DNA from: Symsagittifera roscoffensis
Taxonomy: Eukaryota > Xenacoelomorpha > Acoela > Convolutidae
Reading direction: 5' to 3'
Length of the DNA stretch: 64,000 bases
NCBI RefSeq assembly: GCF_963678635.1
Contig: NC_087068.1
Coordinates: 48,505,724-48,569,723, forward strand
In this document: piece by piece, positions 24,600 through 35,403 of the stretch
Layout: every line of letters starts with the position of its first letter
Position numbering within the stretch: position 1 is the first letter of the stretch
Notes under the pieces: generated by a model
Told to the model about the DNA's origin: nothing
What the model saw: only the letters and a program-made list of their open reading frames with translations
The model's database searches: none
Position numbers and translations under genes: made by a program

Positions 24600-26660
24600 T
24601 AGAATCTCAAAGTAAGATATACTGGAGGACATTGAAAACGCAGCAGAAAACATTCAATGAATCAAAAAGTCTTTAAAATAAATTATTTGAACACATGCAA
24701 AAATCATGTGCCAGCTATTTTATATAGCAACAAAACTTGACTAAGTGCCTAGAAATTGAACTGTAGAAAAAAATTTAATCAAAAAGACTATGGAAAAAGC
24801 AAGACTGTTTTATCTTAGTTTTTCTAGTAAAACTTTGGTACCTTGATTTAATAGTTCTGGAAAAATCTTTGACTTTCAACGGTTAAAATACGAAGAGAAA
24901 TTTTAAAATCACCTTTTTCTCCTTGAATAAAAAACGGGTTTTCCAGGTTAATTTTAACCCTACTTTGCTTTCAAGTTTGCAAGACAACTCGAATTCAGTG
25001 AAAACTCAAATATAAAACAGTTGTTGATATGTGATCAAATTTGCATTAAGCGTTAGTTTGAATAAATTCTTCAACCATTTCATTTAATTTTCAATTTGCA
25101 GCATATTTTCCTGAAGAAAAAAATTCAGCAAATTGTTATATGCTCCAATTTACTTGTAAATTACAAACATTCTGCACTGTATTTTACCACAATTGAAACG
25201 CAATTTGAAATTCACTTCTTCGAAAACCCTACCAAGATTTTCAATGGACAAAAGTTGACAACTAAAACTCACAAGTTTGTATTTTCGAAGAATGTTAGGA
25301 ATGTTTATCCTAAAGATCGAAATTTTATGTTTTTAAAATTTTATTTTAAGCATTTTTGACACCGTCAAAAAACTGTTTTGTAATTTAGCGCGCAAATGAA
25401 TTAGTCCAAAGCAAAGCCATAATAAAACTTTTCAAACTCCCAGTACTTTAAAAGAAATAGTGGAAGGTAAAACGTCCCATTAAAATTCAAACTTGGCTGA
25501 AACAATAGGCGATGGATTGGTGGTTTGGTGAACGAAAAAAATATGTCTGAAGCAAAAAAAAAACATTTTTGAAAACGCACTTTTTGTGCAAAGCTCACTA
25601 GAGGGTAACTTAAGCTGAACTTGGATCCACTTAACAATCTTTCTCAAACCATTATGGTTTCTATTAAAGACTCTCTACCCGTATCAATTAGAGCAGTAAT
25701 TTGGCACTGTGTTTATTTTTTGAGTCTCATTTTTTTGTTTCAATCTGATCGGTTAAAATTCGACGAACATAATTTATTTTAATAAAGGTAAGAAAATGAA
25801 AATAAACGAAACTGGCCAACAATTTTTGTTTCGCTTAAATTTTTACCTCGTTTAAATTTTGGGCTCTTTTCCACTCCTCTTCTAACCTTTTAATTTGAAA
25901 CTTGGTTGTTTACTTTACCTTACGACTAAACTTTCATCCTTTTTTTGAAATTTCTTCCAACACTGTTGAATATGTTCTTTCCATTTTCTCACATGTCTCA
26001 ATTATTGTATTCTCGTTTTTCTTGCCATTTTTACTGCCATTTTCTCTTCTAGATCCTGCAGGTGTGCTTCCAAGTTTCCTCTCTCTATACAGCTGTTTCA
26101 TGAAAATATTCATATTTCTCTAATCAAAGTTTATATTTCTCTTATCAAAAGTACACAACAACATCGCAATCACGCCCAGCTCCCGTATACCGTTTAAGGC
26201 GGGATTTGATAGATCATCACATTCAGGCGCTAGAAGTATGAGATACTTGCATGAGTCGCAGTGAAATAATTTTCCTTCTATTTGTCTTTGCGTTTACAGG
26301 TCTTGCAAGACTGTGTTTTGTTAGAATGCGCAGATATTTTGCTTGATCCGCAAAACTGCTACTTTTCTTTGATTTTCCTTCCTGTATTGGAATCCACAAA
26401 AAAATCTAACAACTTACATATTCATTATGACTCCAGAAATAGACAAACTTGCGGAAGCCGCAACAGTATTTGCAGAATCCGGTACAGTTTGCACAATCTA
26501 GAAACATCTTAGAAAATTTGTAGATATAGCAAATTTGAGCTGTTGCGAATAGCCCAACACTAATCAGAAGCTGCCAACTCTAAGACAAAACCGCAAATTG
26601 CAAGCAAAACCGGCATTTTGTTTGCAATTCTAGCAACATGTATAGTTACGTATTTAAACT
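24600..26660 (-). repeat. Copia-derived segmental repeat unit, copy 2
   Basis: It is the second copy of the 19.3-20.8-kb unit, with about 450 extra bases between its first two sub-blocks. Base-level identity is high over 25200-25720 and 25790-26660. Confidence 0.8.
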
Positions 26661-27645
26661 ACATTTTAAAATAAAACTATTTTTGTTTGCCATCAATGAG
26701 ACTGTCCAAAATTTTGAGTTAGCTAGGATAACCTCAAAAACTGAAAGAATGAGCATTCTGTTGATCTTGATGAGTGAAAGAATGAACAGCTTTCGGATGT
26801 CAAAAACTGAATTTTTGGACAATCTTACTTAAAAATTGTCTTTTTTATGCCAAGACCACTAGAGGGTAACTTAGATTGAACTTGGATCTACAGAACAATC
26901 TCCCTCAAACCACTGTGGTATCGACTAATAAATGAAAACAATAGCAAATTTCCAATGAAATTACTTTTGAGAAATGATTTTGGGCTTAACTCTGGTTGGT
27001 CAAAATTCGACGCACTTGTTCTACTCTTGGTAAACTATGAAAAAAATTAAATTCCAAAAAAAGACAAAAACTATGTCTAGCTTAAAGTTTTCCTTTTTTA
27101 ATTTTAGGGCTCTTTACAATTCCACCTCCAACCTTTCAACTTATTGATTGCCATTTACAGCTACTGTTGATGGGATTACTCTTAGTGAGTTGCCTATAGT
27201 TTCTTCTTTGAATTTTTGCAGCCACTGCAAAGACATACTCTTGGCCAGCTGCAAATTTTAGCTTCTGAAAAACTCATTTTGACGTAGAACCCCGTCGTAT
27301 TCGAAACTCTGTTTGCAAGCTCATCAATTTATTGAAATCTATGAGTTCAATCAAAACGGTTTTTTTTCTACAATTTCTAAACATGAATTCTCCTATAAAA
27401 ACTGTCTACAATTTTCAAACCTGGATTTATGTACTTGTTTTAGCAACTTCGTATTCAATACTCAATTTAGCATCCGAAAGTATGTCCTTTAGATGAAAAA
27501 ACTTGGGGAGTGGTAAGAAAATTCAGCATTATTAGTTGACTGAGACAACTGGCATATTTTGACCCAGTTATCCCTCGGAACTCGGAGAGTGCTTTTATGA
27601 AACTTATCCAGACTCGATAAGTCAGATCTGGGGAGTGCAACACGT
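26660..27645. repeat. Repeat block shared with 22345-23387, copy 2
   Basis: It matches the first copy throughout, with a deletion of about 40 bases near the GTTGTTGTTGTTATGGTTGT run of copy 1. No recognisable protein domain. Confidence 0.75.
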
Positions 27646-27792
27646 TAAAACCAATTAGTTAGCTTTTTTATTTTTTCTATATTGTTTTTTCTCAAATACT
27701 TTCAAAAAATCTTTTAAAAGTCATAACCTGCTAAAATGAATCTTCGTTGAGAGCCGTGTGAAATTTCTTTAGAAAACTAGGCGTGTTTGTAA
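27645..27792 (-). repeat. Copia 3'-end/LTR-like block, truncated copy 3
   Basis: It is diverged (AACCAATTAGTTAGCTTTTT) and stops at AACTAGGCGTGTTTGTAA, where LINE sequence begins. The break marks a junction between two element types. Confidence 0.65.
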
Positions 27793-27799
27793 CCACAAA

Positions 27800-28290
27800 A
27801 CCATTCTTGACAAAACCATGCTGACTTAAGGTTACCTGCTTTGCAAAGTGCTTGTACAAGTCATTTTAGGTACTTTTTCAAAAAGGTTGGTTTCACATAA
27901 ATTTTAAGAATGATTCAGGTCGGTAGTTATCTACCTTACGCCTTTCTCCTTTTTTGAACACAGGTGACACCGACGCCAGTTTCAATCTGAACGGTAACTT
28001 CCTGTTGCGCTTTAGGTTTTCGAAGTTTTATTCAGAGTGTTTACCATTTCCGTTAATTTTGTAAAAAAGATTGATGGAAGCCCGTCTGGTCCTCTAGTTT
28101 TTTTATTGTCTACTGTTGCTATTAATTCGTGAAGGTTCTCTTTTGAGACACTGAAAACCGTCAATGTAAGGTTTTCTTTTGCAATGTTGTTCTAATGAAA
28201 GTAGTTTTTAGGGGACAAGATAGAATGAAAATATTCATTCAACAAAATAATTTTCATTTGGGTTACCGCTACTTTTTCTACCTCTACTTT
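27800..28290 (-). pseudogene. LINE reverse transcriptase N-terminal blocks
   Basis: In order: FNEYFHSILSPKNYF, VSKENLHELIATVDNKKTRG, PDGLPSIFFTKLTEMVNTL, PVFKKGERRKVDNYRP and QHGF. These are RT blocks 0 to 2 in the LINE arrangement. The catalytic YxDD block is not present, because the sequence changes to copia-derived repeat at 27792. Confidence 0.78.
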
Positions 28291-28459
28291 TTATTTTGGC
28301 TAAATTACAGAATTTTCTGGAATTTTTGTGGTATTTGAAAACCAGATTTGAATTTGCTTGTTAAGATTTTGCTGAAATCTGAGTCTGCCACTCTCGACAG
28401 CTTCAGTTACATCACTTTAAAACAATCAACTTACCTAATGGGTCCATCCTGTAGCTAAT

Positions 28460-28642
28460 GGTTTCTTACAAGAAATAGTCTCTTACGGGAAAAATTTCTT
28501 ACGAGAAATAGTCTCTTACGAGAAAAATTCCTTACGAGAAAATTTTTTTTCGAGAAATAGTCTCCTACGAGAAAAATTCATTACGAGAAATAGGAGAAAT
28601 ATTCTCTTCCTAAAGCTAATGGGTCCTTACGAGAAATAAATT
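28460..28642. repeat. Dimeric minisatellite
   Basis: About ten imperfect copies of a 16-17-base unit, alternating TCTTACGAGAAATAG-like and CTTACGAGAAAAATT-like forms, giving a higher-order period near 33. It separates the LINE RT and endonuclease remnants. Confidence 0.85.
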
Positions 28643-28889
28643 TAGTTGTGTTCGTAATCTACTCATGAATTAGAAGTGCTTGAAAAAATGCACATAGAGA
28701 GAGTTTGTTTATGTCTCGTTATTGGGATAAAAAAAACTGTACTCAAAAAGTGCATCTTTCAATATCTTACTTAGTTGGTCATAGTCTGCATTGTCTGGGC
28801 ATCTTTATTTCACTATGAATGTCTAAAAAAAATTGTACGCACATTCCACCGAGAGTTTTATTGGATTGTGCTTTGAGCAATCAAAGACT

Positions 28890-29345
28890 TTACGAATTCA
28901 ATTGTTGCATGGACGAGACAATTACAACAGAACGCAACATCAAGCAGGTTGTTGGAACTTGTAATAAATTGTACCGCTTGTTTGAACAGTTTTTCATCAA
29001 ATAGGCCACCATTTTTTGCTCAAAATCGTAGCTACTTAATAAACTCTCCCAATAGGTTTTTAAAAAGCTTATGTCTCCGCATTCTAGGAGCGACGTTGTC
29101 TTGGAAAAATGTACTCTATTTCTTAAAGTATTCTTCATTATATCGGTATTTGCAAGTAGAGGCTAGGCTGTAAGTAACGCAAACGTCAAACTTGTAATCA
29201 TTTAATTTCACTTTACATGCTAAACACGAGTCAGGAAAATTGTGATTTAATTCAAGAAGATCTATAATGTTTTTGACAGCGATCAGTGACCCGCCATAAT
29301 TTTTTGTATCAATATCATGTAGTATCAATATCATGTAGATATCAT
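28890..29345 (-). pseudogene. LINE endonuclease-like region
   Basis: NYGGSLIAVKN, then ACKVKLNDYKFDVCVTYSLA, and later NNLLDVAFCCNCLVHATIEF resemble the GGV-I-V, CVxY and LDLVF parts of an AP-type LINE endonuclease. Several frames are involved. The assignment rests mainly on position upstream of the RT. Confidence 0.55.
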
Positions 29346-29769
29346 ATCGGACAGACCAGATGAAGAAGTGTTCGGATAAGATTGCATTCGACAGTTTGAT
29401 CTCCTCTCAGTCTTTACCAAGCTTAGCAAGTTGAGTTGCAGAATGTTAACAAAACCTAGTCAAGCACTTTTTATTTTGCTTCATTTTCTACTTTCAATTC
29501 ATTAATGAACAGTTCAAGATTTCTAATGTTCAGCTTCTCCTTGGTTACACCTTCATCCAGCAAAACTACCTTTTCTTCAAAATTCAGTTGTCTTTAGCTG
29601 CTTCTCCTCCAGAGCCGGAGAGAGCCGTGAGTAGATATCTGCCCACATTTAACAGGCATTCTTTTCTCTTTAGCCCATGCTATGATTAGATGAGCCTCAT
29701 GGTCGCTTGCATTTTCAACAAGAAGGATTTGCGGCACTGTAGATTTTCATCTACCAATTACATTTAGTA

Positions 29770-30330
29770 TTGCGTTTACTTTTCTGAAAGTGGTGAGAAA
29801 ATTTTCTCCTTTGGATCTCTTTGGGTTTTCGGGGAGGCCTTGAAGTCGAAAACTTGTCTGATATTCCGACAGTTTTTTCTTGTGTTTCGGTTTTTCAGCT
29901 GCTGGGTCGATTCACCTCCTTTGTGATTTTGTTTCCAACACACTTGATTATCTTCTTTCAACTTTCTCCTATGTCTTATTTAATGATTCCACATTTTCCT
30001 TGTCAATTTTTACTGTCAATTTCTTTAGTAGTTTTTGCAAGTTTGGTCCTAAATTCGCTTTCTCTATATTGCACTCCCTTATAATTTAGTCGTGTTCATT
30101 AATCTCTAAACAATTGTTAGATAACAGCATCGCATTCACACCCAACTTCCGTATACTGTTTAAGGCGACAATTGATAGAACGGTACCTTCAGGCGCTCGA
30201 TGTGTGTGACAATTGCATGGTACGCAGTGATATGTTTTCTTTCAGTTTCTTTGATATCGGTTTAACAACTTTTGCTAACATGCATGTGGTTACAAGGCAA
30301 ATATATTTTGCATGATGAACAAACCAACAA
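29770..30330 (-). repeat. Copia 5'/gag block, copy d
   Basis: The minus strand has MKEDNQVCWKQNHKGGESTQ (about 29961-29900), homologous to MKEHNKMCWKRNPKKEASLA at 17.4 kb, and a VALNSIRKLGVNAMLLSNN segment (about 30170-30110). It is isolated from any copia pol sequence here. Confidence 0.6.
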
Positions 30331-31190
30331 TTGTAAATAAATTTATTTCCGATAATTTAATTTGTAACATCACGAGTTTAGCCGTTATAACACTCAAGAG
30401 AACTATCGAAAAAAATTTTTAAAAATTTAAATCTTAAAGTAGAGACGAATAAGGAAAAGATCCAAACATAGGTTACATAAAAACTCGTTAACTATACCCC
30501 TATTTCGCTTCTCAAAATTTCCATTGATTCTGCTACATTTTCAACAGTGTAGAACAATTTTCAGATTATGCAACAGTTTCCGCATTTGCAAGATAAAATT
30601 TCAAAATACGGCTCTTAATTGTTAACGCAAGGACTGGTTCAGTTCGGTATAACAAACAAAACTACGACCCCATTTTTTTGCAGAGCGCGCTTATAAAAAA
30701 CGATCCGAAACAACCAGCTATATTCGGTAATTTCGGAACTCCGGACAAAATTTTTACGACGAAAAATTTTACGTTACAAATATTTGTACGCGGAATCCAT
30801 GAAAATTTTGAAAATGCAATCCACTGACATGTTGGAACGTGTTTGAAGACTTGTCTCTGGAATCCAGTAAAATACAGACACCAAATTGGGCCTCTAGCCA
30901 GTGCACGTTTTGGCCTCGTAATGAACGGTTTTCAAAAATAATATATGCATAGAGGGGAATAATCAATAAGATACAAGATACAAAGAGGCAAGAGGGTATA
31001 AATAATTAACAAGAATAGGTTACATGTGGCTTTTTTGTGCATATTGTAAAATAAAATAAGATCGGTCCGATTGACTGCCCTTCCCGAGTCCAGCGATTAG
31101 GTTCAAACAAATTGGATGTTAACTTTGTTTCAGATGATTTTTCTTTGTTTGCTGGCAAATACCTTTAACTGTGAGCCGACTTTGAATGCA
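30331..31190. other. AT-rich sequence, no gene seen
   Basis: No domain-bearing frame or clear repeat. A minus-strand frame at 30769-30966 has no recognisable family. Confidence 0.5.
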
Positions 31191-31201
31191 TAATACAAAT
31201 T

Positions 31202-31422
31202 GGCTCTTTTCTAGTCCCCCCTTTGATTTTTTCTGAAAATCAATACATGGAAGTCAATTTAAATGGACTTTTCTTAATATAAACTGCATTAAAACGTGTC
31301 AGCGTGAACAAGTGAACAAATTTTTACATTTCTTACATGCAAAACGCCTGAGGAATAATTTTAAAATTTCAAACAGCTTAATTTTGTAATTTTCCGAGGG
31401 GGGTGGAAAACTGGAAAAGAGC
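31202..31422. mobile_element. GGCTCTTTT-type small TIR element
   Basis: It starts GGCTCTTTTCTAGTCCCCCC and ends GGGGGGTGGAAAACTGGAAA then AGAGC, inverted to the start. The inner ACGTGTCAGCGTGAACAAGT and ACATTTCTTACATGCAAA are shared with the partial copy in the UBR5 intron at 48.5 kb. No target duplication is evident. Confidence 0.75.
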
Positions 31423-31561
31423 TTTTATTTTAAACAAAGAAGTTCAAATTAGTAATAAACCTTTCCATAAAATCAGTTTTTTGCTTTCGCAGTCTACTTT
31501 CAAACCCATCCGCTAAGTTGTGTTGCTTCTGATTATTTTTAGTTTCTAATAACTCTCGGCT

Positions 31562-31723
31562 TCAAAACTTGACATCTTGAATTTTCTCTTTCTCGCAAAC
31601 TGTTTTCGCAGCCATCTCAGAACCTTCGCACTTGGCGCTGACCAACGAGTAGGTCAACATTGTTGAACACGATTTGTAACGCAGGGGCTCCGATGGCTTG
31701 CATTCCTTGCACCAAACGTCCAT
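31562..31723 (-). CDS. Small Cys-rich open frame, possible orphan exon
   Basis: On the minus strand an ATG opens a 53-codon frame, MDVWCKECKPSEPLRYKSCS and later SLVSAKCEGSEMAAKTVCEK, ending DVKF and TGA. It is GC-richer than its surroundings and has five Cys in a C-x2-C-x10-C-x12-C-x9-C spacing, as in small secreted or zinc-binding modules. The frame is open for at least nine codons upstream of the ATG, and an AG lies three bases before AAC-ATG, so it may be an exon. I do not recognise the family. Confidence 0.35.
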   Translation of the reverse strand: MDVWCKECKPSEPLRYKSCSTMLTYSLVSAKCEGSEMAAKTVCEKEKIQDVKF

Positions 31724-32176
31724 GTTCTTAATTGTAAATCGGATACAATATCAGGCCATTCGACTCTTTCATATCTTTTACTTATTTAGATTAGTCTAAT
31801 TTTTACGCATGCCTAGTTTTATAATAACCATGTAATGCGAAAAACTTTCAAAAAAAAACGTGTCATTCTATATGAGTTTAGCTAAACTTGAGCTTAGTGG
31901 ACGCCCCCTTCCCCTCAGAAATTCGACCCACTGACTACCCAAAGGGTCCCCCTTTGACACTATATTAAGACATCAATTGACTGTTTTTCGCTCCCCCCCC
32001 CCCACCTTTGAAATTCAGTTTTGCCGTACTTTTTTTACCGTTGTCATAATGCAAAGAAAGTTTGCATGGTGAGCAAAATAACTATCGTGAAAACATTTTT
32101 CTTCATACCCAGCAGCGAATTTGGGCGGATTTGGGATTTCATAACCAGGGGCGGGCGAACGCTTCTTCCCCCTTCA

Positions 32177-32290
32177 GGGAAACTATTTAGAGATATTCAG
32201 TTTTAGCTGACTCACCCTAAAAACTTTCCCATCGAAGGGAAACTATTCAGAGATATTCAGTTTTAGCTGACTCACCCTAAAAACTTTTTA
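32177..32290. repeat. 60-bp tandem duplication
   Basis: GGGAAACTATTTAGAGATAT starts at 32177 and again at 32237, followed in both by TCAGTTTTAGCTGACTCACC and CTAAAAACTTT. The copies are almost identical. Confidence 0.92.
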
Positions 32291-32724
32291 AAAGCGCCTT
32301 TGCCGCTAATATATTCCAATTTTTAGTGGGCAGCACGTGCCGAAAAAACGCACAATTTTTTGGTCAAAGTTTTCCAAAAAATGCCTAAAAGAGCATTTTT
32401 GGGAGTTTTTTTTCAAAATTTGTCTGCGGCGCACAAATTTGGTTTTAATGGGGTCTTTACAGTGATTTGCGAGAGATCGGAAAATCCATTTTATCGACCT
32501 AAAACAAATTGGATTTAAAAAAAAAAAATCCGCTCCCTAAAGAAAATCCTATATTGCACTTGGACTACATGATAGCTTGGTTTTGCTTTTCTGCAGTCTT
32601 ATCCCAGCTGACAAACATTTCAATTACACAGGTTTATATGTTAAATTTTAAATTTAGATTCAAATTGTTATCCGATTTGGACTATGAATTTCACGCGCTA
32701 TTTTTAGTGAGCCAAATTTAGGGT

Positions 32725-33578
32725 GGCGTCCCTCGTGCTTTAAGGGCCGAATGCTTGAAAATAATTTTAGCTTACTTTCAGCTAATCAGAATTGAGTATT
32801 CAAAATCTTGAAGTAAATTGCAAAAAACTCAAAGTAAGAAAATAAATCCAGGACATTAGTGTTAATATTGACCGATAGGATAATAAGCAGACGAGTTTTC
32901 AAGACTGAAAAACTCTTATGATTTTAAACTCATTTATCTTGATGATTATCTGAATAATAATGCGATTGTAAACCGCAATTTATAAAATTTTTGATTATTT
33001 TCCACTGATTTAAAACATTTTCTGTTAATATTGACTTCGATTTTGTGAGAAAGGCATTTAGCGAATAGAAACGCTTAGCAATTTTGATTGGTTAAAATTT
33101 TCCAAGCACTCGGTCCTTCAAGCATGAGAACCCTCCCCCAAATTTAGGCCAAATTGATTTTTATACTTGAAGGGTTTTTATGTTTGAAGAACCGAATGCT
33201 TGAAAAATTTCAACCAATCAATATCGCTAAGCGTTTTTTGGCTAAATGCCTTTCTCACAAAATCGAAGTCAATATTAACAGAAAATGTATTAAATCAATG
33301 GAAAATAATCAAAAATATTACAAATTGAGGGTTACAATTGCATTATTATTCAGATAATCATCAAGATGAATCAGTTTAAAATTGAAAGAGTTTTTCAGTC
33401 TTGAAAACTCATCTGCTTATTATCTAATCGGTCAATATTAACACTAATGGCCTGGATTTTGTTTCTTACTTTGAGATTTTCGCGATTTACTTAGAGATTT
33501 TGAATACTTAGTTCTGATTGGCTGAAAGTAAGCGAAAATTAATTTCAAGCATTTGGTCCTTCAAGCATGAGGGACGCC
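32725..33578. mobile_element. Foldback element with arms of about 400 bp
   Basis: The left arm (32725-33130, starting GGCGTCCCTCGTGCTTTAAG) is the imperfect reverse complement of the right arm (about 33165-33578, ending CTTCAAGCATGAGGGACGCC). The arms are separated by a loop of about 40-50 bases. Matching landmarks are TTGACTTCGATTTTGTGAGA / TCTCACAAAATCGAAGTCAA and GGCTGAAAGTAAGC / GCTTACTTTCAGC. No coding sequence is inside. It resembles long-TIR MITE or Foldback elements. Confidence 0.9.
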
Positions 33579-33778
33579 AGCGATTTTTAGGATACAGCCT
33601 TTGTTAAATTCATTGGTTTTCATTTCTCCGTACAGTTAAGTTTCACAGCTTATGGTGGCGCAATGAGTGAGCTCAACTTTTTTTAAAATCTGATAATGCC
33701 ACCTAGCCTAACGGGTCAATATAATTGGGGGTGGTAACGTTCATAATTGAACCCCTTTTTTCTTTTTGTCCGAGCATT

Positions 33779-33824
33779 GAAAACCGGTTTTTCTCGACCA
33801 GTGTCGAGAAAAATTGGTTTAAAA
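33779..33824. repeat. Perfect-core hairpin
   Basis: AACCGGTTTTTCTCGAC and GTCGAGAAAAATTGGTT form a 17-base stem with two mismatches around a loop of four or five bases. No T-run or gene context suggests a role. Confidence 0.6.
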
Positions 33825-34429
33825 GTTTTGAATTTTTTGTTTTAGTTCGAGCAAATAAGCAAGCGAGCAGGCTTTTTTTTTCCACACAAAATCAGCTACC
33901 ACAAATAATCAATGAACTGGTTTGAGTGATATATCATATTAAAACCCTTCAGTTGTAATTCGAACGACATCAAAAAATTTCCAACATGGGAAAAACCGGT
34001 TTGAAATTTTCAATTTTTTGTCTATCAGGCTTATATTAGCTTAATAATGCTTATGTTAGTCCTTGAAAATTTAATTGTACTCTAATGATGTTGGTTTTTG
34101 GAGTTTTAAGCTTCATCTTATGATGTAAAAACTTCGGGAAAATTGTTGAAAACCTGTTTTTAAAATGTTTTATTTTTTTGAACCGGCTATTCTGGTTTAT
34201 ATTTTTCACTCATTTTGCTTGATATTTTTCCAGCTCTCTTCCACTTTCCCCATCTCCACCGCCTTTCAATTTATTTTTCGAAAAACCACGTTAAACTTGT
34301 CATAATGCAATGAAACTTTCGTAAACAAACTAACACTCATAATCAGATTTTTTTAATACTTTGCTTCGTAACGGTAAGCGTTTAGATATATTATCACGTA
34401 AATAGAAAATTGGAAAGGTGTGGAGAGAG

Positions 34430-35192
34430 GGTAAGGTTTGGAGAAGATCGCATTTTCCATGCCGATTTAATTCTCTGAAAGTTAGTTATTATTCGTGTTC
34501 GTTTGTCCAGTCCTAGCCAGAACATTTCCAAATCATCAAACCTCCCCCAACCTGTCCAGAGGTACTTGCTTCTGGCGTCTTTCACGAAGGCGTGCATGAA
34601 TTTGATCTGGGTTTGGTTGAATGGCATAAACATTGTAGCATTCTTTTTGAAAAAAAAATCGTTAAGTTATCACGTCGTTATTTTGCTTTCATTCAATGTT
34701 GAAAAACTCTGAGCTTTACTATTATAGCATCCCTGTATGTAAGTTATACAGCCCATAATAATGAAACTAATTTGTGGGGACAATAAATTTGACTCCCTTA
34801 ATGTTTCCATTTTAAATTTTCTAAGAAAAACTTTTAGCAAAAGCTGTTTAAAATTATTCTCACTGTCATAAACTAGACAATTTTGAATTGGGCATTTTGA
34901 GAGGTTAATTCTTTCGTTAATTCATTAGCAATGGAAGCGGCCAAAACAAATATGAGGTAAATATTGAAAAATTATTTTGACGTGAAAACTTGAAAACAGT
35001 TCTTCCCTTTCCTTCACAGTATTCTGCTGCTTCATGCGGATCATCAAACTTGTTAGCTTCACTCAAATGGTAGCATTTGTCCAATCCATGCACTGCCTGG
35101 AAATTCACAGGACACCATTTTAAATAGCTGGAGCTAGAGACAATATACAAACTCAACACGAAGAAAAATGCTGAAAAGATTAATTTCATCAT
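34430..35192 (-). CDS. C-type-lectin-like secreted protein, partial (two exons)
   Basis: Exon 1 (35192 to about 35000) starts MMKLIFSAFFFVLSLYIVSS, a typical signal peptide, then YLKWCPVNFQAVHGLDKCYH and LSEANKFDDPHEAAEYCEGK, the N-terminal half of a CTLD with its first three Cys. Exon 2 (34642 to about 34430) follows an AG and reads NATMFMPFNQTQIKFMHAFV then SKYLWTGWGRF and EMFWLGLDK, the middle of the CTLD. The C-terminal half (WND and last Cys pair) was not found, and donors are weak, so it may be a relic. Members are carbohydrate-binding or innate-immune secreted proteins; this one's ligand cannot be told. Confidence 0.6.
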
Positions 35193-35218
35193 CTTCGTAC
35201 GCGTATGGATCGTAGTTT

Positions 35219-35232
35219 CCTAAATATAAAGT
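35219..35232 (-). promoter_or_regulatory. TATA-like or acceptor-like motif before the lectin-like ATG
   Basis: The minus strand reads CTTTATATTTAG about 30-40 bases upstream of the start codon. It could be a TATA box with a very short leader, or a splice acceptor for the exon carrying the start codon. The sequence does not decide. Confidence 0.25.
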
Positions 35233-35403
35233 GAGAAATTGTTTTTTCGTAGAAAAGCGCGCAAAAATTTTCCCTCGTTTTTTGTTAGGAATTCATTGAA
35301 GTATATTTCTACAGAGTGGAAAATCATGGCTCTCAGGGCGCAGTGATCTACAATTAATTGAAACCTACCCATTATACCCCCCTTTCAAGTGACAAAAAAA
35401 TTC

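Larger units (their letters stand above)
27793..29345 (-). mobile_element. Decayed non-LTR retrotransposon (LINE)
   Basis: The minus strand has an endonuclease-like part (29340-28890) followed by reverse-transcriptase blocks (28290-27800), the normal EN-RT order. The RT part carries KKTRGPDGLPSIFFTKLTEM and, after a short gap, LKLASVSPVFKKGERRKVDN then YRP, and QHGFVKN. Stops and frameshifts occur throughout. The blocks resemble CR1/jockey-like LINEs; the clade is not resolved. Confidence 0.75.

Noticed and set aside
28460-28642. CRISPR-like array
   Set aside because: Repeats are directly adjacent with no unique spacers, in a eukaryotic LINE context; it is a minisatellite.
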